Assembly (NCBI GenBank): GCA_030754805.1
Contig: JASLZO010000058.1
Coordinates: 1,776-6,856, forward strand
Length of the DNA stretch: 5,081 nt
DNA from: Dehalococcoidia bacterium
GTDB lineage: Bacteria > Chloroflexota > Dehalococcoidia > UBA6926
Direction of reading: 5' to 3'
The translations under genes and the position numbers were made by a program. Below are positions 1-4,927 of this stretch, one piece after another; the stretch's first letter is position 1, and each line of letters starts with the position of its first letter. The notes beneath the pieces were generated by a model. The model was not told the origin of the DNA. It made no database searches and saw only the letters and a program-made list of their open reading frames with translations.

Positions 1-2
1 CC

Positions 3-299
3 GGGGCAATCGAAGAGCGTTCCATGGCGCTTGCGGGTAGGGCAAAGGACCTGCTCGTCGAAACTCCGGGAGTAACGTTGCTTTCTCCGACCGCTCGAGC
101 GGGATCATCCGGCCTCGTGAGTTTCGCGGTGGAGGGAGTCGAGCCGCAGGTGATCGTCGACCGGCTGTGGGACGAGGATTCGGTCGTTCTACGAACGGTT
201 CGTAACCCGGATGGTGTCCGGTTCTCGTTCGCGTGGTTCAACACGGAAGATGAGGTTGACCGCGTCCTTGAGGCGATCAGGAAGATCGGCACGGGCTAA
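3..299 (+). CDS. Class V aminotransferase-fold (PLP) enzyme, C-terminal end only
   Basis: The frame is open from the left edge to TAA at 297-299, giving 98 visible residues; the start lies outside the window. The ATG at 24 is internal, since the frame runs on upstream through it. The segment matches the small C-terminal domain of class V (NifS/SufS-like fold) PLP enzymes: a GLVSF beta strand, a V-E-P-Q-V-I-V-D-R-L helix, an arginine in VVLRTV, then VRFSFAWFNTEDEVDRVLEAI, the typical closing strand, NT turn and final helix. In SufS-type cysteine desulfurases a loop with the catalytic cysteine sits after that arginine. Here the loop is only a few residues (RNPDG) and the segment has no cysteine, so a desulfurase is unlikely and an isopenicillin N epimerase-like or other class V enzyme is more likely. 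The PLP lysine is off the window, so substrate and exact reaction cannot be read. It points towards the tRNA, with no clear sign of co-transcription. Confidence 0.85.
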   Translation, partial: GAIEERSMALAGRAKDLLVETPGVTLLSPTARAGSSGLVSFAVEGVEPQVIVDRLWDEDSVVLRTVRNPDGVRFSFAWFNTEDEVDRVLEAIRKIGTG

Positions 300-559
300 C
301 CGGAACAGCGCGATCACCGAACCCAAGCTCCGCATCGTTCTAGACCCAGTCGGCAAAGGGATTGAGCCGACCGAGAGCGTCGTCGAACTCCTTAACCGCA
401 GGGATCAGCTCGACGCGGCGGAGCGAGTTCCCAAGATGATCGGCGGCCTATAATCCGCTTTGCGGAGACGGTTTCTGGGAGAATGTCGCCGATTCGTTGC
501 CGATTGGCGAGGCAGGGCGACAACCCGAATCCCCGTCCACCGCATGCCCTCCATGTTGT
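300..559. other. Gene-poor stretch between aminotransferase and tRNA-Leu
   Basis: I see no convincing gene here. There is a 6-bp inverted repeat (GTCGGC 349-354 with GCCGAC 366-371, 11-nt loop) about 50 nt after the aminotransferase stop. It could end that transcript, but no T-run follows. Positions 298-453 read as a protein-like, GC3-biased frame with no start codon in the stretch, possibly a gene remnant. After a TATAAT at 449-454 the sequence can fold: CCGC/GCGG at 455-465, and TGTCGCC 484-490 pairing with GGCGACA 516-522. These would lie in the 5' leader of the tRNA precursor. Confidence 0.5.
449..454 (+). promoter_or_regulatory. Probable -10 box of the tRNA-Leu promoter
   Basis: TATAAT is a perfect match to the bacterial housekeeping -10 and stands out in GC-rich sequence. 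The best -35 candidate is TTCCCA at 428-433 (4 of 6 matches to TTGACA), but the spacer is only 15 nt. A start near 461 would give a leader of about 100 nt before the tRNA at 560, to be removed by 5' processing. I found no better -10 nearer to the tRNA. Confidence 0.45.
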
Positions 560-646
560 GCCGAAGTGGCGGAATGGCAGACGCGTCGGTCTCAAAAACC
601 GGTGAGCTTAACGCTCGTGTGGGTTCGACTCCCACCTTCGGCACCA
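560..646 (+). tRNA. tRNA-Leu, anticodon CAA, CCA encoded
   Basis: This is a complete class II tRNA. The acceptor stem is GCCGAAG (560-566) with CTTCGGC (636-642), discriminator A643, and CCA at 644-646. The anticodon stem is 586-590 with 598-602, including one G-U pair, and the loop CTCAAAA (591-597) places the anticodon CAA at 593-595, reading UUG codons. The long variable arm typical of tRNA-Leu has the stem GAGC/GCTC (604-607 with 613-616). The T stem GTGGG/CCCAC encloses TTCGACT (624-630). All stems are intact and nothing suggests a pseudogene. The acyl-CoA dehydrogenase gene follows 111 nt later on the same strand. Confidence 0.97.
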
Positions 647-694
647 CGAGCCCTCGGCGAAAACGAGAATTCGAGCGAGTGCTCATCGGCCAAT

Positions 695-703
695 TGATAT
701 CCT
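695..703 (+). promoter_or_regulatory. Possible extended -10 for the dehydrogenase/CoA-transferase operon
   Basis: TGATATCCT carries a TGn extension followed by TATCCT, which fits the TANNNT -10 pattern of high-GC bacteria. A start near 710 would leave a leader of roughly 48 nt containing the hairpin at 721-741 and the ribosome binding site. No good -35 lies 16-18 nt upstream, so the call rests on the extended -10 alone. Confidence 0.3.
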
Positions 704-720
704 CGATTTCCGTGTGCTAC

Positions 721-741
721 CCCGCCCATGTTATGGGTGGG
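721..741 (+). promoter_or_regulatory. Hairpin just upstream of the dehydrogenase ribosome binding site
   Basis: CCCGCCCAT (721-729) pairs with ATGGGTGGG (733-741) over nine pairs, one of them a G-U wobble, around a 3-nt loop. It ends five nt before the AGGGG ribosome binding site. No T-run follows. It may be a 5'-UTR element affecting translation or mRNA stability, or the end of transcripts coming from the tRNA. The stem is directly visible; its role is inferred. Confidence 0.4.
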
Positions 742-745
742 AGAT

Positions 746-750
746 AGGGG
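746..750 (+). promoter_or_regulatory. Ribosome binding site fixing the dehydrogenase start at 758
   Basis: AGGGG lies 7 nt before the ATG at 758. The in-frame ATG at 728 sits inside the 721-741 hairpin, has no comparable purine-rich site, and would add ten residues (MLWVGDRGRV) not typical of the family. The 758 start is therefore preferred. Confidence 0.7.
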
Positions 751-757
751 CAGGGTT

Positions 758-1948
758 ATGGACTTTGCGTTTTCTCCGAAGACCGATGAGCTCCGGCGGC
801 AGGTCCGCGAGTTCGTACAGCGGGAGTGGGACTCCCCGTACGACTCGCACGGCAACACTGTTTATTCCCTCGACGTCGACGTTCAGGAGGATGAGCGCCT
901 GCTGCAGGAGTTCGCCCGCAAACTCTCGGCCACTGGCTGGTACACGATGGCGTGGCCGGTCGAGCATGGCGGAGAGGCGATTGATTACGAGACACAAGTA
1001 GCCTACCGCGAAGAGATGGCGTATCAGCGGGCGCCGATTTCGGAACCAGGTTTCGAAGCGCCGATGCTGATGATCCACGGGCAGGATTGGCAGAAAGAGT
1101 ACTTCCTGCCGAGGATCGCTAGCGGCGAAATCCTCTCCTGGTCACAGGGATTCAGTGAACCCAACGCCGGCGCCGACCTCGCCAATCTCCAGACACGGGC
1201 GGTCAGGGACGGCGATGACTGGCTGGTCACGGGCCAGAAGATCTGGAACAGCCAGGGCCATCACCCGTGGGTCAAGTGGGGACACTACCTCGTCCGGACC
1301 GACCCTGAAGCGCCGAAGCACCGCGGCATCTCCTACCTCATTGTCGACATGGAGAGCCCCGGCCTCGTTATTCGGCCGTTGATCGACGCTTTCGGGCGCC
1401 GCAGGTGGAGCGAGATCTTCCTCGACAATGTCCGTGTGCCCGCGCGAAACGTGATCGGCGAGGAGAACCGCGGCTGGTACGCCGCCATGACGACGCTCTC
1501 TTTCGAGCGGTCTGGCATCGACGGTCCGGCCAGACGACTCCGCGACTTGGAGGACTTCATCGATTTTGCCAACCACACGAAAATCAACGGACGGTTGCTG
1601 GTTGATGACGCAATGGTCAGGCACACGCTTGCGAACGTGCGAGTCGAGATCGAGGTGTGCCGGATGATCTGCTATGAGGTCGCGTGGTTGCAGAGCAAGG
1701 GAGAGGTTCCTATCCGCGAGTCGGCACTGACGAAGCTGTTCCGTGACGAGATGATTCCCAATGTCTTCGAGAAGATGGCGCACCTTCTTGGCGAATACGG
1801 CGCGTTGATGGTTGGAGAACCCAGGGCGCCACTCCGCGGGTACCCGGTTGCGAACGCCTACCTCGCTGGAATGAACCGTTTCGCCGGGGGCGGCCGAGAG
1901 ATCCAGAAGAACATCATCGCTCAGCGTGCGCTGGGCCTACCGCGCTAG
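758..1948 (+). CDS. Acyl-CoA dehydrogenase family flavoprotein (396 aa)
   Basis: A soluble FAD enzyme that oxidises an acyl-CoA to its trans-2-enoyl-CoA and passes electrons to an electron-transfer flavoprotein. The length (396 aa) and domain order are normal: an N-terminal helical domain (about 1-125); a beta domain opening with the flavin motif WSQGFSEPNAGAD (128-140) and including GQKIW and the FLDNVRVP segment; and a C-terminal helical domain ending in REIQKNIIAQRALGLPR. The glutamate that acts as base in medium-chain enzymes is missing: its position in the C-terminal glycine motif is Gly377. Glu250, in FER, matches the alternative base position used by isovaleryl-CoA and long-chain dehydrogenases and by mycobacterial ChsE4, so the enzyme is probably active. 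The substrate cannot be read from sequence. The CoA-transferase gene follows 46 nt after the stop, which suggests that its product is fed to this enzyme. Mycobacterial FadE proteins are comparable in size and C-terminal motif. Confidence 0.93.
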   Translation: MDFAFSPKTDELRRQVREFVQREWDSPYDSHGNTVYSLDVDVQEDERLLQEFARKLSATGWYTMAWPVEHGGEAIDYETQVAYREEMAYQRAPISEPGFEAPMLMIHGQDWQKEYFLPRIASGEILSWSQGFSEPNAGADLANLQTRAVRDGDDWLVTGQKIWNSQGHHPWVKWGHYLVRTDPEAPKHRGISYLIVDMESPGLVIRPLIDAFGRRRWSEIFLDNVRVPARNVIGEENRGWYAAMTTLSFERSGIDGPARRLRDLEDFIDFANHTKINGRLLVDDAMVRHTLANVRVEIEVCRMICYEVAWLQSKGEVPIRESALTKLFRDEMIPNVFEKMAHLLGEYGALMVGEPRAPLRGYPVANAYLAGMNRFAGGGREIQKNIIAQRALGLPR

Positions 1949-1980
1949 CGTGGAACGGCCCACTGCTGCCAGAGCTTCCA

Positions 1981-1986
1981 GGGAGG
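1981..1986 (+). promoter_or_regulatory. Ribosome binding site fixing the CoA-transferase start at 1995
   Basis: GGGAGG is a strong Shine-Dalgarno sequence 8 nt before ATG 1995. The same frame is open further upstream, with an ATG at 1926 overlapping the dehydrogenase end and a GTG at 1950. Those would add a basic, low-complexity extension ahead of the family's usual N-terminus (GPLAGIRILDL begins at residue 6 from ATG 1995), so 1995 is the likely start. Confidence 0.8.
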
Positions 1987-1994
1987 CTAACGGG

Positions 1995-4418
1995 ATGGAG
2001 CAACGACACGGGCCGCTTGCCGGCATTCGGATCCTTGACCTGACCGGGCAGACCGGTCAGCCGGCGGGGCGTTACCTTGCGGACCTCGGCGCCGATGTTG
2101 TCCTAGTCGAACCTCCAGGCGGGACCATGTCGCGGGGGCTCGCGCCGATGGCCCCCGCCAAAAACGGCCGCGGGGAGGGCAAGAGCACCTTCTTCCTCCA
2201 TTTCAACACGAACAAACGTTCGGCCGTCCTCGACCTGGACGAACCAGAGGGCCGGGAAACGTTCCTCCAACTCGTCCGCGGCGCGGACGCTGTGATCGAG
2301 AGTTTCAACCCTGGTTACCTTGCCGGCTTGAGCCTCGGGTTCGAGCAGCTCGAACGTGAACGGCCTGGACTCGTTATGACCTCGGTTACCCCATTCGGGC
2401 AGACTGGCCTGTACAGCGGGTTCCGCGGCAACGACCTGGTGGCCGACGCCATGGGAGGGTTCGTTTACACGGAAGGTGAGCGCGACGGGCGGCCGGTGGT
2501 TCAACCTCGCTACCAGGCGCTCCAGATGGCAGGACTCCATGCGGCGTTCGGGACGCTGTTGGCGCTCCGTCACAGCCGCAACACGGGACAGGGCCAACAG
2601 GTCGACGTCTCAGTCCAGGAGGTCGTGGCCAGCGAGTACTTCAACCTGGTCAATTACGGCTCGTGGCAGGACATCACCATGCGCGTTGGCAAGCTCAGCT
2701 CGGGCCGGCCGACGGACTACTTCCCTTGCAAGGACGGCTGGGTGCTCGTGTCGATCGTATTGCCGCACCAATGGTCGGCGATGGCAGAATGGTCGCAAGA
2801 CGAGCTCTTGGTAGATTCGATGTTCAACGACCACGCGGCTCGCGCGGAGAACGTCGAGCTCGTGTACGAGCGGATCGCGGCCTTCACCCTGACGTTTACT
2901 GTGCAAGAGTTCCTCGAGGGCTCGATCGCTCGCCGCATCCCCGCCGGCCCGGTCAACGACGTGAAGCAGTTCATTGAACACCCACAGACCGCCGCGCGGT
3001 CGTTCCTCATCGAAGTCGATGACCCAATAGTGGGTCCATATAAGGCGGCGGGGGCTCCTGCGCGCTACTCAGTGACTCCGTGGGCCATCGACCGCCCAGC
3101 ACCCGAGGTCGGCCAACACACCACAGAAGTCCTTTCAGAACCGAACCTTGCCGCTAGCAGGACACTCCGAACCACGGGCACCAATGGTTTGTCAGTGTCT
3201 GAAGAGGCTCCGCTCCCGCTAACGGGAGTCCGTGTTCTTGACTTAACGAAGTCATGGGCCGGACCGTTCGGATGTCGCTACCTGGCGGACTTCGGCGCGG
3301 AGGTCATTCGGATCGAATCAGCGAAGTTCCCGGAGGGCCGGCAGCTCAATCGAGAGCCTGACCCGGCGAACTGGCTCCGCAGCAACACTATGTACGCCGA
3401 GATCAACCGCAACAAGCTGTCGGTCACCCTTGACCTCCACACGGAGGAGGGCAAGGATCTTCTGAGAAAACTGGTTGCCGAGAGTGACGTGGTCGTGGAG
3501 AACTTCCACTACGCGACCCTCCCCCGATGGGGCCTCGGCTACGAAGATCTGCGAGCCATCAATCCAGGATTGATCATGCTCAGCGCACCTGGTTTCGGGA
3601 CGACCGGGCCCGCGGCGGACTACTTCGCCTACGGTGGTTGCATCGCCGCATTCACCGGACTGGGCTACTTGTGGGGCCACGAGGGAGCGGACCAAACAGA
3701 GAAGACGAAACAGGCTTACACCGACTTCGTCACTGCCGCGAACCTGGCGCTGGGCGTCACTGCTGCGTTGAGATACCGCGACGAAACCGGAGAGGGCCAG
3801 CACATTGAGCTCACTCAGGCCGACGCCGCTGCCTCGATGGTCGGCACGGCGATTCTCGAATACACGCTCAACGGCGAAAACCCGGAGCCCTGGGGGAACC
3901 GGGACCCGAACGTCGCGCCGCAGGGCGTCTATCAGTGCAGAGGGGAAGACCGTTGGGTGGCGATCTCGTGCGCCGACGACGCGGAATGGACGGCCCTGTG
4001 CGACCTGATGGGGGCGCAAGACCTGCGGTCCGACCCTCGTTTCTCCAACCTTGAAGGGCGGAACACCACTCTTGATGAACTGGACGTCCGGATTGGAGAA
4101 TGGACCGCGCGGATGACCCCAAACCAGGTGATGCACGAGTGCCAGCGAGCAGGGGTAACTGCCGGAGTCGTCGCTTCGGGAGAGGACCTGTTTCTGGACC
4201 CGCATCTGCGGGCGCGCGGCTATGTAATCGAGATTGATCACCCGATTCCCGGCCGCCTGGAGCACCCCGGATTCACCGTTGGCCTCAGCCGCACGCCAGG
4301 TCGCATCAGAATGCCGGCACCAATGACCGGGGAACACACCCAGCAGGTTCTAGCTGGGCTTCTTGGCGCCACCCAAGACCAGCTTGCGTCGCTTCAGGAA
4401 TCGGGGGCCCTCGCCTAA
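1995..4418 (+). CDS. Tandem two-domain CaiB/BaiF family III CoA-transferase (807 aa)
   Basis: Family III CoA-transferases move CoA from a donor thioester to a free acid through an aspartyl-CoA anhydride/thioester. Single enzymes are about 400 aa and work as interlocked dimers; this chain holds two copies. Domain 1 (about 6-383) opens with GPLAGIRILDL, then NTNKRSAVLDL (71-81), FGQTG and NTGQGQQVDVS. A linker rich in Thr, Ser and Ala (about 384-405) follows. Domain 2 (about 406-807) repeats the order: LTGVRVLDLT, AGPFGCRYLADFGAEV, NRNKLSVTLDL (471-481), FGTTGP, ETGEGQHIELTQAD, and a C-terminal MTGEHTQQVL. The catalytic Asp (Asp169 of formyl-CoA transferase) aligns with Asp577 (YTD) in domain 2. 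In domain 1 that position is Leu176, and no Asp or Glu lies in the segment around it. Domain 1 is probably structural or helps bind CoA or substrate, so the protein resembles a fused heterodimer with one active site. The halves are clearly diverged, which argues against a recent duplication. Substrate unknown; a racemase or isomerase role, also seen in this superfamily, is possible. Confidence 0.93.
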   Translation: MEQRHGPLAGIRILDLTGQTGQPAGRYLADLGADVVLVEPPGGTMSRGLAPMAPAKNGRGEGKSTFFLHFNTNKRSAVLDLDEPEGRETFLQLVRGADAVIESFNPGYLAGLSLGFEQLERERPGLVMTSVTPFGQTGLYSGFRGNDLVADAMGGFVYTEGERDGRPVVQPRYQALQMAGLHAAFGTLLALRHSRNTGQGQQVDVSVQEVVASEYFNLVNYGSWQDITMRVGKLSSGRPTDYFPCKDGWVLVSIVLPHQWSAMAEWSQDELLVDSMFNDHAARAENVELVYERIAAFTLTFTVQEFLEGSIARRIPAGPVNDVKQFIEHPQTAARSFLIEVDDPIVGPYKAAGAPARYSVTPWAIDRPAPEVGQHTTEVLSEPNLAASRTLRTTGTNGLSVSEEAPLPLTGVRVLDLTKSWAGPFGCRYLADFGAEVIRIESAKFPEGRQLNREPDPANWLRSNTMYAEINRNKLSVTLDLHTEEGKDLLRKLVAESDVVVENFHYATLPRWGLGYEDLRAINPGLIMLSAPGFGTTGPAADYFAYGGCIAAFTGLGYLWGHEGADQTEKTKQAYTDFVTAANLALGVTAALRYRDETGEGQHIELTQADAAASMVGTAILEYTLNGENPEPWGNRDPNVAPQGVYQCRGEDRWVAISCADDAEWTALCDLMGAQDLRSDPRFSNLEGRNTTLDELDVRIGEWTARMTPNQVMHECQRAGVTAGVVASGEDLFLDPHLRARGYVIEIDHPIPGRLEHPGFTVGLSRTPGRIRMPAPMTGEHTQQVLAGLLGATQDQLASLQESGALA

Positions 4419-4441
4419 AGACTGTCGGACCAAGGACAACG

Positions 4442-4454
4442 AGTCGAATCGACT
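4442..4454. repeat. 13-bp perfect palindrome downstream of the CoA-transferase
   Basis: AGTCGA and TCGACT flank a single A, 23 nt after the transferase stop. The symmetry suits a small dimeric regulator site or a weak stem before the larger hairpin at 4467-4494. No regulator gene is in view, so function is open. Confidence 0.4.
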
Positions 4455-4466
4455 TACGAAACCGTT

Positions 4467-4494
4467 GCTTCTCTCCCAGTGACTGGAGAGAAGC
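4467..4494 (+). terminator. Probable hairpin terminator of the dehydrogenase/CoA-transferase operon
   Basis: GCTTCTCTCC (4467-4476) pairs perfectly with GGAGAGAAGC (4485-4494). Allowing one bulged C, the stem extends inward through CCAG/CTGG to leave a 3-nt loop. It lies about 50 nt after the transferase stop. There is no T-run behind it, which is common for terminator-like hairpins in actinobacteria. It directly abuts the -35 box of the next gene, so it would insulate that gene from the operon. Confidence 0.6.
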
Positions 4495-4523
4495 TTGCCG
4501 CACTGATCCGGTGTCGTTAGGTT
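4495..4523 (+). promoter_or_regulatory. Predicted promoter giving a leaderless transcript
   Basis: TTGCCG (4495-4500, 4 of 6 matches to TTGACA) and TAGGTT (4518-4523, fitting TANNNT) are separated by exactly 17 nt. Six nt follow the -10 before the A of ATG 4530, the usual distance to a transcription start. The mRNA would then begin at the start codon. Only weak purine-rich sequence precedes that ATG, consistent with leaderless translation, which is frequent in actinobacteria. Confidence 0.5.
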
Positions 4524-4529
4524 GAATCC

Positions 4530-4721
4530 ATGACGACTGAAAACGATGATTCCCAGGCGCCTCAGTGCAAGTACGGCGGTTCCGAGGGGCACGAAGGGCC
4601 TGCGTATGACTGCTCGGGGGGTTCGCCGGGAGAGGTGGTGTGTGAGGCACACCACCTCGAGGCGGAGGGCCTGTGGTATTGCCCGACGCATGCTCCCGCG
4701 CTCGATGCGAGCGCGTACTGA
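4530..4721 (+). CDS. Small acidic Cys/His-rich protein, possible zinc binder (63 aa)
   Basis: I do not recognise this protein. It is acidic (11 Asp/Glu against a single Lys and no Arg), has no signal peptide or membrane segment, and is rich in potential metal ligands: Cys13, His21, Cys28, Cys38, His41, His42, Cys51 and His54. Cys38-x2-His41 and Cys51-x2-His54 form two CxxH knuckles nine residues apart, which could hold one zinc ion; Cys13, His21 and Cys28 might serve a second site. Support for it being real: 46 of 63 codons end in G or C, the predicted promoter places a transcription start at its ATG, and the overlapping frame (from 4546) gives an arginine-rich shadow protein. Against: it is short, lacks a good Shine-Dalgarno site, and its DNA contains strong hairpins, so a structured RNA is an alternative. 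It converges on the dienelactone hydrolase gene. Confidence 0.6.
   Translation: MTTENDDSQAPQCKYGGSEGHEGPAYDCSGGSPGEVVCEAHHLEAEGLWYCPTHAPALDASAY
4632..4658. repeat. Perfect 11-bp inverted repeat inside the small gene
   Basis: GAGGTGGTGTG (4632-4642) pairs with CACACCACCTC (4648-4658) around the loop TGAGG. It covers codons 35-43, including the Cys38/His41/His42 ligand cluster. No T-run follows. Such a stem in a short mRNA could affect translation or decay, or could be a by-product of the coding sequence. Confidence 0.6.
4697..4715. repeat. Perfect 8-bp GC-rich hairpin at the end of the small gene
   Basis: CGCGCTCG (4697-4704) pairs with CGAGCGCG (4708-4715) around ATG, ending just before the stop codon at 4719-4721. 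It could stabilise the 3' end of a short transcript. It lacks a T-run, so it is not a classical intrinsic terminator. Confidence 0.5.
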
Positions 4722-4927
4722 CCGTTAGCTGACCTCGAGCGCTGCGCCGCAGCTTTCGGGCCCACCATGTCCCAGCCATCCCGTGCCGAACGAGTGGGTC
4801 TCGGCGCTCCTGTAGCCACTGTTAAAGGTCGTTTACACCCTGTGGGCCAATGCCGCGAGAGCGTAGGGTTCGTCCTAATGGAATAGTGGTTCGGTCGGAG
4901 GAAAACCGATCAAAACCGGTATTTCAG
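4722..4927. other. Intergenic region between convergent genes
   Basis: No convincing gene. A small stem GCTGC/GCAGC (4741-4745 with 4749-4753) followed by TTTC lies 19 nt after the small gene's stop and might help end it. Near the hydrolase end, AAAACCG occurs twice (4902-4908 and 4912-4918), and TCGGT/ACCGA (4891-4895 with 4905-4909) could form a weak stem terminating the leftward gene. All of these are weak. Confidence 0.4.

Noticed and set aside
560..646. tRNA-Leu as an integration (att) site for a mobile element
   Set aside because: I see no direct repeat of the tRNA 3' end elsewhere in the window, and no integrase or phage-like gene. The flanks look like ordinary chromosome.
405..747. 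Reading frames across the tRNA on both strands (minus 405-686 with VGVEPTRALSSPVFETDA; plus 460-747 with GGMADASVSKTGELNARVG)
   Set aside because: These are conceptual translations of the tRNA-Leu gene and its complement, a known source of spurious proteins in databases. The intact cloverleaf explains the sequence.
1142..1783. 213-residue frame on the minus strand
   Set aside because: Lies entirely opposite the conserved acyl-CoA dehydrogenase core and has no family resemblance.
3318..4337. 339-residue frame on the minus strand
   Set aside because: Antisense shadow of the second CoA-transferase domain, kept open by GC-rich codons. No recognisable domain, whereas the plus strand encodes a full conserved family.
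4306..4819. Minus-strand frames of 157, 113 and 85 residues near the small gene
   Set aside because: Arg/Pro/Ser-rich, with no recognisable domain, and they cross the transferase end and the terminator-like hairpin. They look like GC-driven shadows.
4767..4886. 39-codon plus-strand frame starting ATG 4767 in the intergenic region
   Set aside because: Third positions are not GC-biased like the real genes, there is no ribosome binding site or promoter, and the protein shows no motif.
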